Of a stretch of 30,008 bases of DNA, positions 9,106 to 19,000 are shown piece by piece. Location: NCBI GenBank assembly GCA_946478645.1, contig CAMLCW010000013.1, positions 1 through 30,008 of the forward strand. Direction: 5' to 3'. Numbering within the stretch: position 1 is the first letter of the stretch; each line of letters begins with the position of its first letter. A program made the position numbers and the translations under genes. This stretch comes from an uncultured Variovorax sp. Its GTDB lineage: Bacteria; Pseudomonadota; Gammaproteobacteria; Burkholderiales; Burkholderiaceae. The notes under the pieces were generated by a model that was not told the origin of the DNA, ran no database searches, and saw only the letters and a program-made list of their open reading frames with translations.

Positions 9106-9741
9106 ATGCAACATCGCCGTATAGCTGAAATCTGGACGGACGTTGCAGGTGTCGCGGAACATGCAGGTCCCAACCTGTCGAAGCTCGAGCGCACCTGCCG
9201 TCGCTGGTCGTGCTTGTGCGCGTGGGTTGTCCTGGGCGCTGCGGGACATGCAGCAGCCCAGTCGACCGAGACTGTCTCCAAACCCGAGCAAAAGGCCGCG
9301 CTCGAGGTCGTGCTGGTGCAGTCCAAGGTGGTCAAGGGTACCGACGGCAAGGAACAGCTCGTTGCCGCCGACACCGTACGTCCCGGGGACGTTCTTGAAT
9401 ACCGCGCCACCTACACCAACAAGTCGGGCAAGCCTGTGAAGGGCCTGCTCGCCAATCTGCCGATTCCCGAAGGGCTCGAATACCAGGCCAACAGCGCCAA
9501 GCCCGGCGGCAAGCTGGTCATGGTGGCGACCAAGGACGGCCGGTTTGCCGCCGAGCCGCTTACGCGAACCGTGAAGGGCGAGCTTCAGCCGGTCCCGTAC
9601 AACGAGTACCGGACCGTGCGCTGGTCGCTGGGCCAACTGCCGGCGAGCGGATCTGCCGAAGTGGCCGCTCGAGCGCGAGTGGAAACGGTCTCGCTACCTC
9701 CCCCCAAGGCTTCGCCGCTTTCCCCCCAAGCGGCCAAGTGA
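9106..9741 (+). CDS. Small exported protein with a single DUF11-like domain
   Basis: Starting at ATG 9106 (purine-rich AAAAAAGGGCTGGAA just upstream), the product has 211 residues. An unusually long N-region precedes a hydrophobic core (LCAWVVLGAAGHAAAQ), with predicted cleavage after about Ala51. The mature part is one DUF11-like beta-sandwich of the kind found in large surface proteins: DTVRPGDVLEYRATYTNKSG, then LANLPIPEGLEYQ, then a closing strand near SGSAEVAARARV. A reading frame also extends upstream to 8929 but lacks signal-peptide logic. The last residues (LPPPKASPLSPQ) are encoded by a C-rich repeat-like sequence, so the C-terminus may be a recent extension. No enzyme motif is present. 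It likely acts in the envelope with the neighbouring DUF11 proteins. Confidence 0.78.
   Translation: MQHRRIAEIWTDVAGVAEHAGPNLSKLERTCRRWSCLCAWVVLGAAGHAAAQSTETVSKPEQKAALEVVLVQSKVVKGTDGKEQLVAADTVRPGDVLEYRATYTNKSGKPVKGLLANLPIPEGLEYQANSAKPGGKLVMVATKDGRFAAEPLTRTVKGELQPVPYNEYRTVRWSLGQLPASGSAEVAARARVETVSLPPPKASPLSPQAAK
9697..9740. repeat. C-rich repeat-like element with hairpin at the 3' end of the DUF11 gene
   Basis: CCCCCCAAG occurs twice about 20 bases apart, and GCCGCTT (9714-9720) pairs perfectly with AAGCGGC (9728-9734) across a 7-base loop. The composition differs from the coding sequence before it. It resembles extragenic C-rich repeats that I associate with Comamonadaceae genomes, but copy number cannot be checked in one window. 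Confidence 0.5.
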
Positions 9742-9916
9742 AACGTCCGAGACGCAGCGTCTGACGGGGTGATCCCCCTTCAGCGCGACCGGACGGGCCT
9801 CAGCGCCCTTGAGAACGCCCCGGCGTTCAGCTGACCGACCAACTCCTTTCGACTTCGGACGTTCTGCCCGCTGGAACGCCACGCCCTTTGCCATCACAAC
9901 TCCAAGGAGAAATCCA
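9742..9916. promoter_or_regulatory. Intergenic leader with several hairpins before the 974-residue protein gene
   Basis: This 175-base gap holds three local inverted repeats: AGACG-CAG-CGTCT (9750-9762), GGGG-TGAT-CCCC (9766-9777) and GAACGC-CCCG-GCGTTC (9813-9828). None is followed by a T-run, so they are not classical intrinsic terminators. They could attenuate or stabilise the transcript between the two genes. The gap ends in a strong ribosome-binding site. Confidence 0.45.
9904..9909 (+). promoter_or_regulatory. Ribosome-binding site AAGGAG that fixes the GTG start at 9917
   Basis: AAGGAG lies 7 bases before GTG 9917. A longer reading frame from 9809 exists, but its first 36 codons would be an Arg/Pro-rich stretch before the signal peptide. 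This site makes 9917 the better start. Confidence 0.75.
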
Positions 9917-12841
9917 GTGACCTCAACCTTGCCAGCTCGCCGCCGCGGCCTCGTGCCACGCGCGTCCTGGGCCGGTGCCGCAGCCCTGACCCTGAGCTTC
10001 CTGTTCGGAAGCTCCGGTGCACTCGCTGCCGCGCCGCCCGCCAACACCGTCATCGGCAACCAGGCCTCGGCCAGCTACCTCGATCCGAATGGCGCCAGCC
10101 AGTTGGCTACCTCGAACCTGGTGCAGACCACGGTGCAGCAGGTGGGCTCGTTCACATTGGACGGCTTCAGTACCGACACCACCACGGTGGTCAACACCAA
10201 AACCGGCGCCGCGGGCGCCACGGTGTACGCGCCCCACGTCTTGACCAATACCGGTAACGGCGCGGACACGTTCGCGGTCAGCGTGAAGAACACGTCGGCG
10301 GCCTTCTCGAAGATCGAGATCTTCCCTGACGCCAACGCCGACGGCCTCCCGGACGGCACGACCCCGTTGTGTTCGATCGTGCCGAGCGCCACCAACAATT
10401 GCGGTTTCACGACCTCGTCGGTCGCGGGCGGCAATGCGACGTTCCCGTTCGTGGTCGCGTACTCGATCCCGAGCACCGCCACCAGCACTGGCGCCTTCGG
10501 TGCGTCACAGCAGGGGACCGTCAAGGCGGTTCCGACCACCCTGACCCTGTATGCGACGACCAATCAGTCGGCGTCCGACGTGGACCAGGTGAACCTCACG
10601 ACCGACGCCGCCTTCAGCGCGACCAAGAGCCTGAGCGTGCCGGCGGTCAACTGGGTCGATGGCGGCCCCTGGCCAACAGCATCGACGAGTGGGAAGGCCT
10701 CGCTCAGTAGCTGCGTGGCCACAGTCGCTGGTGCAGATGCGCCTGCGTCCGGCTGTACGTACACCACGTACACGCTGCGCTTCAACAACACGGGCGGTGC
10801 AGCCGGCAGATTCGTTTTGACCGACACCCTGCCGAGTGGCTTCACCTACATCCCGGGATCGGCCGTCTGGAGCAGCGCGCCTGGTACGGCACTGGGCGAC
10901 GGCGCCGCGGGTGATCCGGCCGGCATCGACTTCGCTGCCACCGGCAACACCCTGACCTTCGTCGTGAGTTCGCTGGCGGTCAATGCCACGCAGACGGTCA
11001 GCTTCGTCGTGCGGGTCGACAACGATGCAGTTGTCGGCACCTCGACCACGACCAACACGGCGCAGTACAACCCGGCCAATGCGCCGACGGCGACCTCCAC
11101 CTCGCCAGGCACCACGGGTTCGCCGACCAACCCTGCGGCCTTCAATGTGCTGGGCACTTATGGCATCGTCTTGGGCTCGGCCAGCGGCTCAGTAACCGCG
11201 TCGCTGGATACGGGCGCGGGCAATCCGAATACCACCGCGGCCGACACGACGACCAAGGCCAGCGCCACTGCCGGAAGCACGATCAAGTTCGACCAGTTGG
11301 CCTTCAACGCCGGCAATGCCTCTGATATCGTGAACCTGAGCACGGCCATCGGCACATTCCCGGCCGGCACGACCTTCACGCTCTTTGCAGCCGACGGCGT
11401 GACGCCGCTGATCGACAACAACGCCGACGGCGTCGTCGACACCGGTCCGATCGCTGCGGGTGGCAGTGCTGCCTTCGTGCTCGCCGCCACGCTGCCGTCG
11501 CCGGCCACGCTGCCGACCGGGCCCTTCAGTGCCATCGTGACGGGTACTTCCGTGGGCGACAGCACCAAGTCCGAATCAACGCGCGACACCCTGACCGCCA
11601 TGGTGGGCACGCTGGTCGACCTGACCAACACCGCGCCCGGCAACGGCACGGCGGGCAACACCGGCAACGGCGACGTGGGCACCGGCCCGAGCCCGAACCC
11701 GACCACCGTGAAATCGACGGGTGCCGGCACTGGCGTGCTGTTTGACTTGTTCGTCAAGAACAACGACTCGATCGACAACACCTACAGCCTGGCAGCGAGC
11801 CAGACCAACAGCTTCCCTGGCAGCCTGCCGGCGGGCTGGACGGTCAAGTTCGTGGCGGCTGGCGGCACTTGCGCTTCGGCCGCCATCGCCACGGTGAACG
11901 CGGCAGCGGGCGCACAGACGCCGTTCCTCGCCTGCGTGACGCCACCCGCGTCTCAGGTGCCGACGGCTGAACAGCGCATCTACTTCCAGGTGCGCTCGAC
12001 GATCACCACCTCGAGCGGTGTGATCGCAACCGACACCAAGACCGATGCGGTCACGGTGACGGCGGCCAACACCTACTCGGCCACGCTGACGCCGAACAAC
12101 AACGGCCAGGTCGCACCGGGCGGCTCGGTGGTCTATGCCCACACGCTGACCAACACCGGCGGCCAGAGCTGCGCGGGCCCGTACAGCGTCGCGGCCTCGC
12201 TGCCGGCGGCTGACACGAGCGCAGGCTGGACGACGTCCTTGTACATCGACGTGAACGGTGATGGCCAGATCGACGCTGGCGACACGTTGATCACTGGGTC
12301 GGTTCCTGGTCCGCTGCCCGTGGGCGGAACGCAGAAGCTGTTGCTCAAGGTCTTCGCGCCGGGCGGTGCGACGGCCGGCAGCGTGGACACCGCCACCGTG
12401 ACAGTGACCTTCCCGAGCGGGGCGATGTCGTGCGGCACGCCTTCGGCTACCGACGTGACCACCGTCATCACTGGCCAGATCCGGCTGGTGAAGACACAGG
12501 CACTGGACGTCAACTGCGACGGCACGGAAGTCCCCGCATCGTCGGCGCCGCTGACTGCGAAGCCTGGCGAATGCCTGGTGTACCGCGTGGTTGCCACAAA
12601 TGAAGGTGTGGCACCCGTGACGAACCTGTCGATCAACGATGCCGTTCCTGCGTACACCAGCCTGGCGGGTGCCACCCAGCCGGCGTTGGCGACGCGTTGC
12701 AGCTCGGCCGGCGTCACGCCTGCCTTCACGGGCGCAGACTTCAGCACCAGCACGACGACTGTGAGCTGCGGTAGCACCTCCAACACTGTCAGCCCGAGCG
12801 GTACCGCGACCATGATCTTCTCGGTCAAGGTCAACAACTAG
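9917..12841 (+). CDS. Large exported DUF11-repeat surface protein (974 residues)
   Basis: The product starts with a signal peptide (Arg-rich N-region, core AGAAALTLSFLFGSSGALAA). The mature N-terminal module reads NTVIGNQASASY and is paralogous to that of the next gene. The rest is Thr/Ala/Gly/Asn-rich beta-sandwich modules with DUF11-like features such as FVLTDTLPSGFTYIPGSAVW (about residues 300-320). The final DUF11 domain begins near residue 856 (IRLVKTQALDVNCDG) and ends in MIFSVKVNN. Asp/Asn/Gly loops resembling calcium-binding dockerin loops occur near residues 134 (DANADGLPDG), 492 (DNNADGVVDTG) and 776 (DVNGDGQIDAGD). No membrane anchor, LPXTG motif or barrel is visible, so it is probably secreted or held by another protein. 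Function is unknown; an adhesive or matrix role is inferred. Confidence 0.82.
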   Translation: MTSTLPARRRGLVPRASWAGAAALTLSFLFGSSGALAAAPPANTVIGNQASASYLDPNGASQLATSNLVQTTVQQVGSFTLDGFSTDTTTVVNTKTGAAGATVYAPHVLTNTGNGADTFAVSVKNTSAAFSKIEIFPDANADGLPDGTTPLCSIVPSATNNCGFTTSSVAGGNATFPFVVAYSIPSTATSTGAFGASQQGTVKAVPTTLTLYATTNQSASDVDQVNLTTDAAFSATKSLSVPAVNWVDGGPWPTASTSGKASLSSCVATVAGADAPASGCTYTTYTLRFNNTGGAAGRFVLTDTLPSGFTYIPGSAVWSSAPGTALGDGAAGDPAGIDFAATGNTLTFVVSSLAVNATQTVSFVVRVDNDAVVGTSTTTNTAQYNPANAPTATSTSPGTTGSPTNPAAFNVLGTYGIVLGSASGSVTASLDTGAGNPNTTAADTTTKASATAGSTIKFDQLAFNAGNASDIVNLSTAIGTFPAGTTFTLFAADGVTPLIDNNADGVVDTGPIAAGGSAAFVLAATLPSPATLPTGPFSAIVTGTSVGDSTKSESTRDTLTAMVGTLVDLTNTAPGNGTAGNTGNGDVGTGPSPNPTTVKSTGAGTGVLFDLFVKNNDSIDNTYSLAASQTNSFPGSLPAGWTVKFVAAGGTCASAAIATVNAAAGAQTPFLACVTPPASQVPTAEQRIYFQVRSTITTSSGVIATDTKTDAVTVTAANTYSATLTPNNNGQVAPGGSVVYAHTLTNTGGQSCAGPYSVAASLPAADTSAGWTTSLYIDVNGDGQIDAGDTLITGSVPGPLPVGGTQKLLLKVFAPGGATAGSVDTATVTVTFPSGAMSCGTPSATDVTTVITGQIRLVKTQALDVNCDGTEVPASSAPLTAKPGECLVYRVVATNEGVAPVTNLSINDAVPAYTSLAGATQPALATRCSSAGVTPAFTGADFSTSTTTVSCGSTSNTVSPSGTATMIFSVKVNN

Positions 12842-13020
12842 CCGCAGCCTTGTGTGCGGCGCCGGCAGGCTCCTGAGCCTGTCGGCGTCGTGCCACTCCG
12901 GCGGCGCTCTGCTTTGTGAGGTCGAAAGCCCAAAGCAAAGCGCTCCTTTTCGCGTTCGTTCGCTCCTTTCGACTCCTTCTCCATTCCCGCGGCCCCACGA
13001 GGACCGGGACTCATTGCTCT
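12842..13020. terminator. Intergenic region with two tandem stem-loops, no T-tract
   Basis: GCCGCA/TGCGGC (12841-12846 with 12855-12860) forms a first hairpin. GCCGGCAGGCTC pairs with GAGCCTGTCGGC (12861-12872 with 12875-12886) in a 12-pair stem with one G-U pair, including closure of a tight loop. No run of T follows, so this may be a partial or Rho-linked terminator or a 3'-end stabilising structure between two large genes. The rest of the gap, 12887-13020, is pyrimidine-rich and contains GCTTTG...CAAAGC around 12911-12938. No clear promoter or Shine-Dalgarno site for the next gene was found. Confidence 0.5.
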
Positions 13021-16000
13021 ATGTCGCCCATGCAGAAATTCAGAGGCCTTTGCGCACGCTCGTGGCACGGTCTCACCGCCGCGCTGGCGTGCCTAGTGCT
13101 GCAATGGCTGCTGGGCGGGATGGCTCCTGCAATCGCGGCTTCTTTGCCTGCAGGCACTGTCATCCGCAACATCGCGAGCGGCACCTACGTGCCTGCGGGC
13201 TTCATGCAGCCCGAAACGATCTTCTCGAACGCAGCGATCGTCACGGTTCAGGCCGTCGAGGCGCTTTCGCTGACGCAGGATCAGACGGTTTCGCGTCCTC
13301 CGGGGAGCGTGGTCACGCTGAGCCATCTGTTGGCCAATGTCGGCAACGCCCCATCGAGCTACTCGATCGCCTTCGCGAACAACGGCGACGGTTGCGCCGC
13401 CGACACGGCCGATCTCGGATCGCTGCGCGTGGTTCGCGACGTCAATGGCAACGGCATCGCAGATGCCGGTGAAGCAGAAATTGCACTCAACACCCCCAAT
13501 GTGCTGCGCTTGAGTCCGGGCGAAACGGCGGCCCTGCTGGTGCAGGGCGCCGTCCCCTCGGTGGCGACCGGGTCTGCGTGCGTCGCGCTGTCGGCCACCA
13601 CGGCGCTGCAACGCATCAAGGCCAGGAACATCGACGTCGTCAACGTGGGCAGCATGGCGGCGCTCACGTTGACCAAGGCTGCAAGCCGGCAGGGCGCCGA
13701 TGTGCCGGAAGGCACGCGCGTTGATTTCTCGATCGGGGGAATCAATATCGGTGCTCAGGATGCGCAGCCGGCAAACACTGTCGCACCCACCGGCACACCG
13801 CTGCGAGTCAATGGTGCACCTTCCGCACTGGTGCTCATTCGTGATCTGGTGCCCGTCGGCATGCAGTACATCGCCGGGACGCTGCAGACCAGCGCGGCGA
13901 ACGCGGTCAAGCTGTATCGCCTGCCTGGCGATCCACCGTTCAACTATCGGACGACCGACGACGCCTCCGTGGTGGAGGTGGCGATCGGCATTTCGTCGCC
14001 GGTAGCGCGCAATGCATCCGTTGCGATGCAGTTTGCGGCCCGGGTCACGGCGCACCAGAAGGATGACATCCGCAACACCGCGCAGACCTACTATCACGAT
14101 GGCATTCGCCCGACGGTGGTTGATTCCAACACCGTGGTGCTTGCCAATGGCGCGAGCATCGGCATCTCCAAGACCGCCTTGCCCTCGAAGATGCTCTACG
14201 GCACGAACGGCAAGCCCAACGGGCGGGTCTCGGTGCGCTTTCGCCTGAACGTGCGCAACTACGGTTCGACGTGGCTGCACGGCGTGCAGGTGACCGACCT
14301 GATGGAGGGCACGGGCCTCAACAAGTTCGGCACCTACTCCCCCAGCGTGCAGCCGGGTACCAACGAATACACGATCGTTCCCAACTCGGCGAAGGTGGTC
14401 TCGACCTCCGGCCAAGGGGTCATTGCTCAGGGCAACCCGTTCCTCAAGGGGACCGCCGGTGCGGGCAATCTGCTGGCCGGCGGCGCCGTGCTGCCGCCAG
14501 GTGGGTTGTTGATCATCGAATTCGACGCGATTGTCAACTTCTCAGGCAACAGCGGCATTCGCTACAACACGGCCAAGGCAAGCGGCGCGCTCTTTGCCGG
14601 TGGCCCGTCCGCCATCTCCGACGATTCGGTCGACGGGTCAGATCCCGATCTCGATGGCGACGGCGACCCCGGCAACGATACGTCGCCCACGCCGGTGCGG
14701 TTTGCGATGCCTGTACTCGAGCTGACCAAGCAGGTCTCTGCGCCGCGAAAGTTGTCCCCGGGCGTCCACGAATTCGACTACACGCTCAGGGTCACCAACA
14801 CGGGCGCGATGGACGCGCCGAATGTGCGGCTCATCGACAACCTCGACTGCACCTTCGACACGGACAAGGGCGATGGCCAGATCGCGTCGTGGACGTTGGC
14901 CGGGCCGCCCAAGGCGATCAACGGCCACTTGGTAGTGACTCCGGGCTTCACCGGACGGGCGACATGCGACCGCAAGGGGCTCGAGAGCGCCGACCCCTAT
15001 CGCTTCCCGGCGCAGATCGGGCTGAGCCTGACGGACGGTACGCGTCCGCTCGCACCGGGGCAGAGCGAAGAGGTCCGTTTCACCGTGCGTGTGACGAAAA
15101 AGCCGGACGCCGCGAGCCGTCGCGCAATGCTCGACAACAAGGCCTGGGCCGTGGCCTTCGAGCAGAACAACCCCGGCAGCGCGTCGGTCGTCGCCGCCGC
15201 AACGGCGACGGCCCAGACGCTGCTTGTCGACCCGCAAGGCACGGTCTACAACGCCGTCACGCGCGAGCCTGTGTCGGGCGCGGTGGTGACCTTCAAGCGC
15301 CAGTCGTGCAGCGCCGGCGCGGCCGGCCCCATCACAGCGGCCGAGATCTTCGCGTCCGACGTTGGCGGGTACACCTTCCACGCCGACGGCAGCGTCTCCA
15401 TGGCCACCGGCGCCGACGGCAGCTACCAGTTCCACCTCCTGTCGCCGCCCGTTGCGGGGCTGTGCACCTACGGCCTGGCAGTCACCCCGCCCGCGGGCAG
15501 CGGCTACGTCGCCCCCTCGCAGCTCATCCCTGCCACCGCCGGCAGCGCCAGCTGCGGCGCCGTCGTGCCCAGCGCAGCGCCGCCCGTTGGTGGCGACCCC
15601 ACCACCCACCACTTCCAGCTGCGCGCGGGCGTGAACCCCGACGGCAGCGTGTGCGAAGCCGTGCACAACCACCTGCCGCTCGACCCCGGCAACGTGCTCG
15701 GCCTCGTGCTGCGCAAGGACGGCAGCAAGCGCCAGGCCGAATTCGGCGACTTCCTCGACTACGCGCTCACCGTCACCAACAAGACCGGCTTCCCCATCAC
15801 CGGCCTCACCCTGAGCGACACCCTGCCGCCGGGCTTCGCCTACCAGCGCGGCAGCGCCCGGCTCAACGGAGGCGCCACCCCCGACCCCGCCGGCGGCGCC
15901 GGCCCCGCGCTCGTCTTCCACTACCCCCAGCTCAGCCTGCCGCCCGAGCAAAGCGCCATGGTGCGCTACCGCGTGCGCATCGGCGTGGGCGCCCCCACCG

Positions 16001-19000
16001 AAGGCGACGCCATCAACCGCGCGCGCGCCAACTCTGGCCCCATCGCCTCCAACCTCGCCAGCTGGAGCGTGCGCGTCACCGGCGGCGTCTTCTCCGACGA
16101 AGCCTTCCTCTTCGGCAAGGTCTACATGGACTGCAAGCGCGACGGGCGCCAAAGCGGCAGCGACGAGATCGGCGTGCCCGGCGTGCGCCTCTACCTGGAG
16201 AACGGCACCCACGTCATCACCGACGTCGAAGGCAAGTGGAGCCTGTACGGCCTGAAGCCCATCACCCACGTGCTGCGCCTGGACCAGACCACCTTGCCGC
16301 CCGGCGCCAAGCTCGACGTGCTCGACAACCGCAACGCCGGCGCCCCCGAGAGCCGCTTCGTCGACCTCAAGAAGGGCGAACTGCACAAGGCCAACTTCAT
16401 CATCGCCAACTGCGGCGACAAGGCCGTCATGGACGACGTCATCGCGCGGCGCGCCGCCATCGCCGCCGTGCCCGACACCGAAGCCGAGGCGCAAGTGCGC
16501 CTGCGCCTGGACGCCGAGGGCAGGGTGGTGCCCGTGGGCGACGTGCGCGCGCTGCCCGCCTCGGGCCAGGTGCTCTCCGGCGGCAGCACCGGCACCGTGC
16601 AGCCCACCAGCGCCCCGCTCATCACCCTGCCCACCGGCCCCGCCAACGGCAGCACCTTCGTCAACGCCAGCGGCGGTACCCTCGGCGGCACCCTCGGCGC
16701 GCAGACCAGCGGCGGCTTGGCCCCGCTCGGCACCCAGGCCGTGCCTGCGACCACTCTTGCACCCGCGGGCAGCCTCTTCGCGCCCCCGGCAGGCCGCCTC
16801 GCCAGCACCCCGCTGGCAGCACCGGCGCCAGCCCCCGCCACCCCCGCCGTCGTCGAACTCGAGAAGCTCCTGCCCGAGCTCACCGACAACAGCCTCGGCT
16901 TCATCGACCTGAAGGACGGCGCCGTCGTGGCCAGCCGCACCCTCAACGTGCGCGTCAAGGGCGCCGACGGCACCTTCCGCCTGAGCGTCAACGGTGCCCA
17001 GATCGAAGAGCGCCGCGTCGGCAAGAAGGCCCGCCTTCCCTCGCGCAAGCTCGCCGCCTGGGAGTACATCGGCATCGTGCTGCGCCCCGGCGCCAACACC
17101 CTGCGCCTGGAAGCCCTCGACGGCTTCGGCAACGTGCGCGGCGCGCCCGTGGAGATCACCCTCACCGCACCCGACAACCTCGCGGCCATCGAGCTCGGGC
17201 TGCCCCAGAACGTGCGCGCCGACCTGCGCACCCCCGTCATCGTCAAGGTGCGCCTGCTCGACGGCGCGGGCGTGCCCGTCACCGCGCGCACCCAGCTCAC
17301 CCTCGAGGCCGACCGCGGCCGCTGGCTGGCCGAAGACCTGAACCCCCTGGAGCCCGGCACCCAGGTCTTCATGGAAGGCGGCGCCGCCGAGTTCAGCCTG
17401 CAGCCCCCCGGCGAGCCCGGAGACGCGCGCATCCGCGTGAGCGCCTCCAGCTTCGCGAGCGAAGCGCGCCTCGTCTTCCTGCCCGAGCTGCGCCCCATGA
17501 TCGGCGTCGGCATCGTCGAAGGCGTCATCGACCTCACCAAGCGCGGCAACCTGCCCCTGGGCGCCATGCCCGCGGGCGCCGCCTTCGAGCGCGAACTCAC
17601 CGGCCTGCAAAGCGAGGGCAACAATCGCCGCGCCGCCGGCCGCGCCGCCTTCTTCTTCAAGGGCGCCATCAAGGGCGAATACCTGCTGACGGCCGCCTAC
17701 GACTCCGACAAGACCGAGCGCGACCGGCTCTTCCGCGACATCCGCCCCGACGAGTTCTATCCCATCTACGGCGACTCCGCCGTCAAGGGCTTCGACGCCC
17801 AGAGCAGCCAGAAGCTCTACGTGCGCATCGACAAGAACCGCTCCTACCTGCTGTACGGCGACTTCACCACCGCCAGCAGCACCGAGGTGCGCGAGCTCAG
17901 CCAGAGCAACCGCACCCTGACCGGGCTCAAGCACGTCTACGAGAGCGAGCGCGTGCGCGCCACCAGCTACGCCTCGCGCACCGCCCAGACCCAGCAGATC
18001 GAGGAGTTCCGCGCCCTCGGCACCTCCGGGCCCTATTACCTGAGCGCCGCCGGGGGCGAGTTCGTCGAGAACAGCGAGCAGATCGAGATCGTCGTGCGCG
18101 ACCGCAACCAGCCCGACATCGTGCTGCAGCGCACCCCCGTCACCCGCTTCGTCGACTACACCGTCGAGCCCTTGACCCGGCGCATCCTTTTTACGCGCGC
18201 GATCGCCTCCATCGACCCCAACCTGAACCCCCAGTCCATCCGCGTCACCTACGAGGTCGACAGCGGTGGGCCCGAGTTCACCGTCGCGGGCACCGACGTG
18301 CAGATCAAGGTCAATGAATCGCTGCAGGTCGGCGCGGTGGCCAGCACCGACCGCAACCCCGCCAACAAGCGCAGCCTGCAGGCGCTCACCGGCCTGGCGC
18401 GCATCGGCGAGAACGCCAGCGTCGCGGGCGAAGTGGTGCAGACCCGCTCCGACGACAAGGGCCGCGGCCACGGCGCGCGCGTCGAGGCGCGCTACCAGGA
18501 CGACAAGCTCGCCGTCGTCGGCCTCGCGGCCAAGACCAGCGAAGGCTTCGACAACCCCGGCTCCAGCTTCTCGGCCGGGCGCACCGCTGCTTCCACCCGC
18601 GCCGAGTACCGCATCGACCCCAGCCTGGCCGTGCGCGCCGAGGCGCTCTACAGCCGCGATGCCTCGCAGGAGGGCGATCGCAAGGGCGTCACCGTCAGCG
18701 CGCAGAAGAAGCTCAACGAGACCACCAGCGTTGAAGTGGGCCTGCGCCACGGCCAGAGCAACGACGCCATCGGCACCAACTCCGGCTTCGACTACGGCCA
18801 GATCTCCACCTACAACGGCCAACTCGGCAGCAGCATCGGCGCCAACAGCGTCACCACCCTCGGCGCGGCCGCGGCCACCGACAGCGCCGATGCGCGCAGC
18901 CTCACCACCGTGCGCGCGCGCCTCTCAACCCAGCTCACGGCCGTGCCCGGTGCGCAGGTGTTCGTCGAGGGCGAGCAGGACCTCCACGACAGCGACCGGC

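Noticed and set aside
14271..18317. A 1348-codon plus-strand frame in another phase within the barrel gene
   Set aside because: Arg/Pro/Ala-rich shadow translation; the true frame carries recognisable domains.
14638..18822. A long open frame (about 1394 codons) on the minus strand opposite the barrel gene
   Set aside because: It arises from the C-ending codon bias of the real plus-strand gene; its translation is low-complexity Gly/Ala/Val/Asp with no domain or signal.
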